Assembly (NCBI RefSeq): GCF_001303895.1
Contig: NZ_LJSD01000014.1
Coordinates: forward strand, 102,293-166,292
Direction: 5' to 3'
From: Mesorhizobium sp. 1M-11
GTDB taxonomy: Bacteria; Pseudomonadota; Alphaproteobacteria; Rhizobiales; Rhizobiaceae
DNA: 64,000 bases
How positions within the stretch are numbered: the stretch's first letter is position 1; every line of letters starts with the position of its first letter. Below are positions 63,886-64,000 of the stretch, piece after piece. The position numbers and the translations under genes are program-made. The notes beneath the pieces are model-generated. The model saw only the letters and a program-made list of their open reading frames with translations. It had not been told where the DNA came from and searched no databases.

Positions 63886-64000
63886 CCAAAACAAATGCCC
63901 CCGATGAAACCGAAGGCAGTGTGACAACCCTGCGTTACAGGGGTCCTTTTTGGACGCCGGTCACCCCTGAAACGGGGTCCTTATTCCACGCCGAAACACA

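Larger units (their letters stand above)
61522..64000 (-). mobile_element. IS21-family insertion sequence
   Basis: About 2.48 kb with istA and istB. Ends are inverted: TGTCAATCGGCCTGGAATGG at 61522 and, on the other strand from 64000, TGTGTTTCGGCGTGGAATAA. A second repeat AAAAGGGACCCCTGTA occurs inside both ends (61561-61576 and 63935-63951), as in IS21-type multiple terminal sites. The target duplication cannot be checked because the outer flank is not in the window. Confidence 0.9.

Overview
The window is GC-rich chromosomal DNA from an alphaproteobacterium of the order Rhizobiales, most likely Mesorhizobium, Aminobacter or a close Phyllobacteriaceae relative. The reasons are the order lptC-lptA-lptB-rpoN-hpf-ptsN, the sulfur block cysG-DUF2849-cysI-cysH-DUF934, an hsp20-DUF1150 pair, an olsB gene for ornithine lipids, and many short palindromic repeats between genes. 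About 75 genes are supported. I saw no rRNA, tRNA or CRISPR array.

Layout. 1-1287: 5' part of a Kef-type antiporter running off the left edge. 1.8-6.7 kb: assimilatory sulfate reduction operon. 6.8-10.3 kb: a GMC oxidoreductase, a small NepR-like anti-sigma candidate, grpE behind an RpoH-type promoter, and a TRIC-type channel gene behind a heptamer repeat array. 10.4-18.2 kb: yjbR, olsB, a hybrid histidine kinase, and small metabolic genes with LysR and HxlR regulators. 18.3-20.9 kb: an rRNA/tRNA methyltransferase block whose last gene, lspA, appears to start with CTG. 21-24.2 kb: WYL regulator with VOC protein, and GntR regulator with a TSUP exporter. 24.2-27.4 kb: ornithine-cyclodeaminase family, LapA-like, ihfB, sppA. 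27.7-32.9 kb: LPS transport, sigma-54, ribosome hibernation factor and EIIA-Ntr. 33-38 kb: heat-shock hsp20 operon with a ROSE-like leader, nucleoside hydrolase, LysE exporter and a run of small genes under an ArsR regulator. 38-50.2 kb: amidase, ribokinase, EamA permease, an Ada-type protein, nth, Nudix, Flp pilin, Pit phosphate transporter and CorA-type transporter. 50.3-53.3 kb: ketone-body block (patatin-like, adc, bdhA). 53.4-55.5 kb: a second ArsR-SRPBCC pair and an FkbM methyltransferase. 55.5-60.8 kb: agmatine/putrescine cluster with two tandem agmatine deiminases. 60.9-64 kb: an AraC gene cut by an IS21-family element that fills the right end.

How genes work together. CysH, CysI and siroheme from CysG reduce APS to sulfide. 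LptB, LptC and LptA drive LPS export. RpoN and EIIA-Ntr sit together as in the usual nitrogen-control locus. The agmatine cluster should convert agmatine via N-carbamoylputrescine to putrescine under a divergent LysR regulator. Two matching RpoH-type promoters (grpE, hsp20) and one EcfG/RpoE2-type promoter (nepR-like gene) give the window a stress-response theme.

Three families of dispersed intergenic repeats occur between many genes. In several places they carry the stop codons of the flanking genes.
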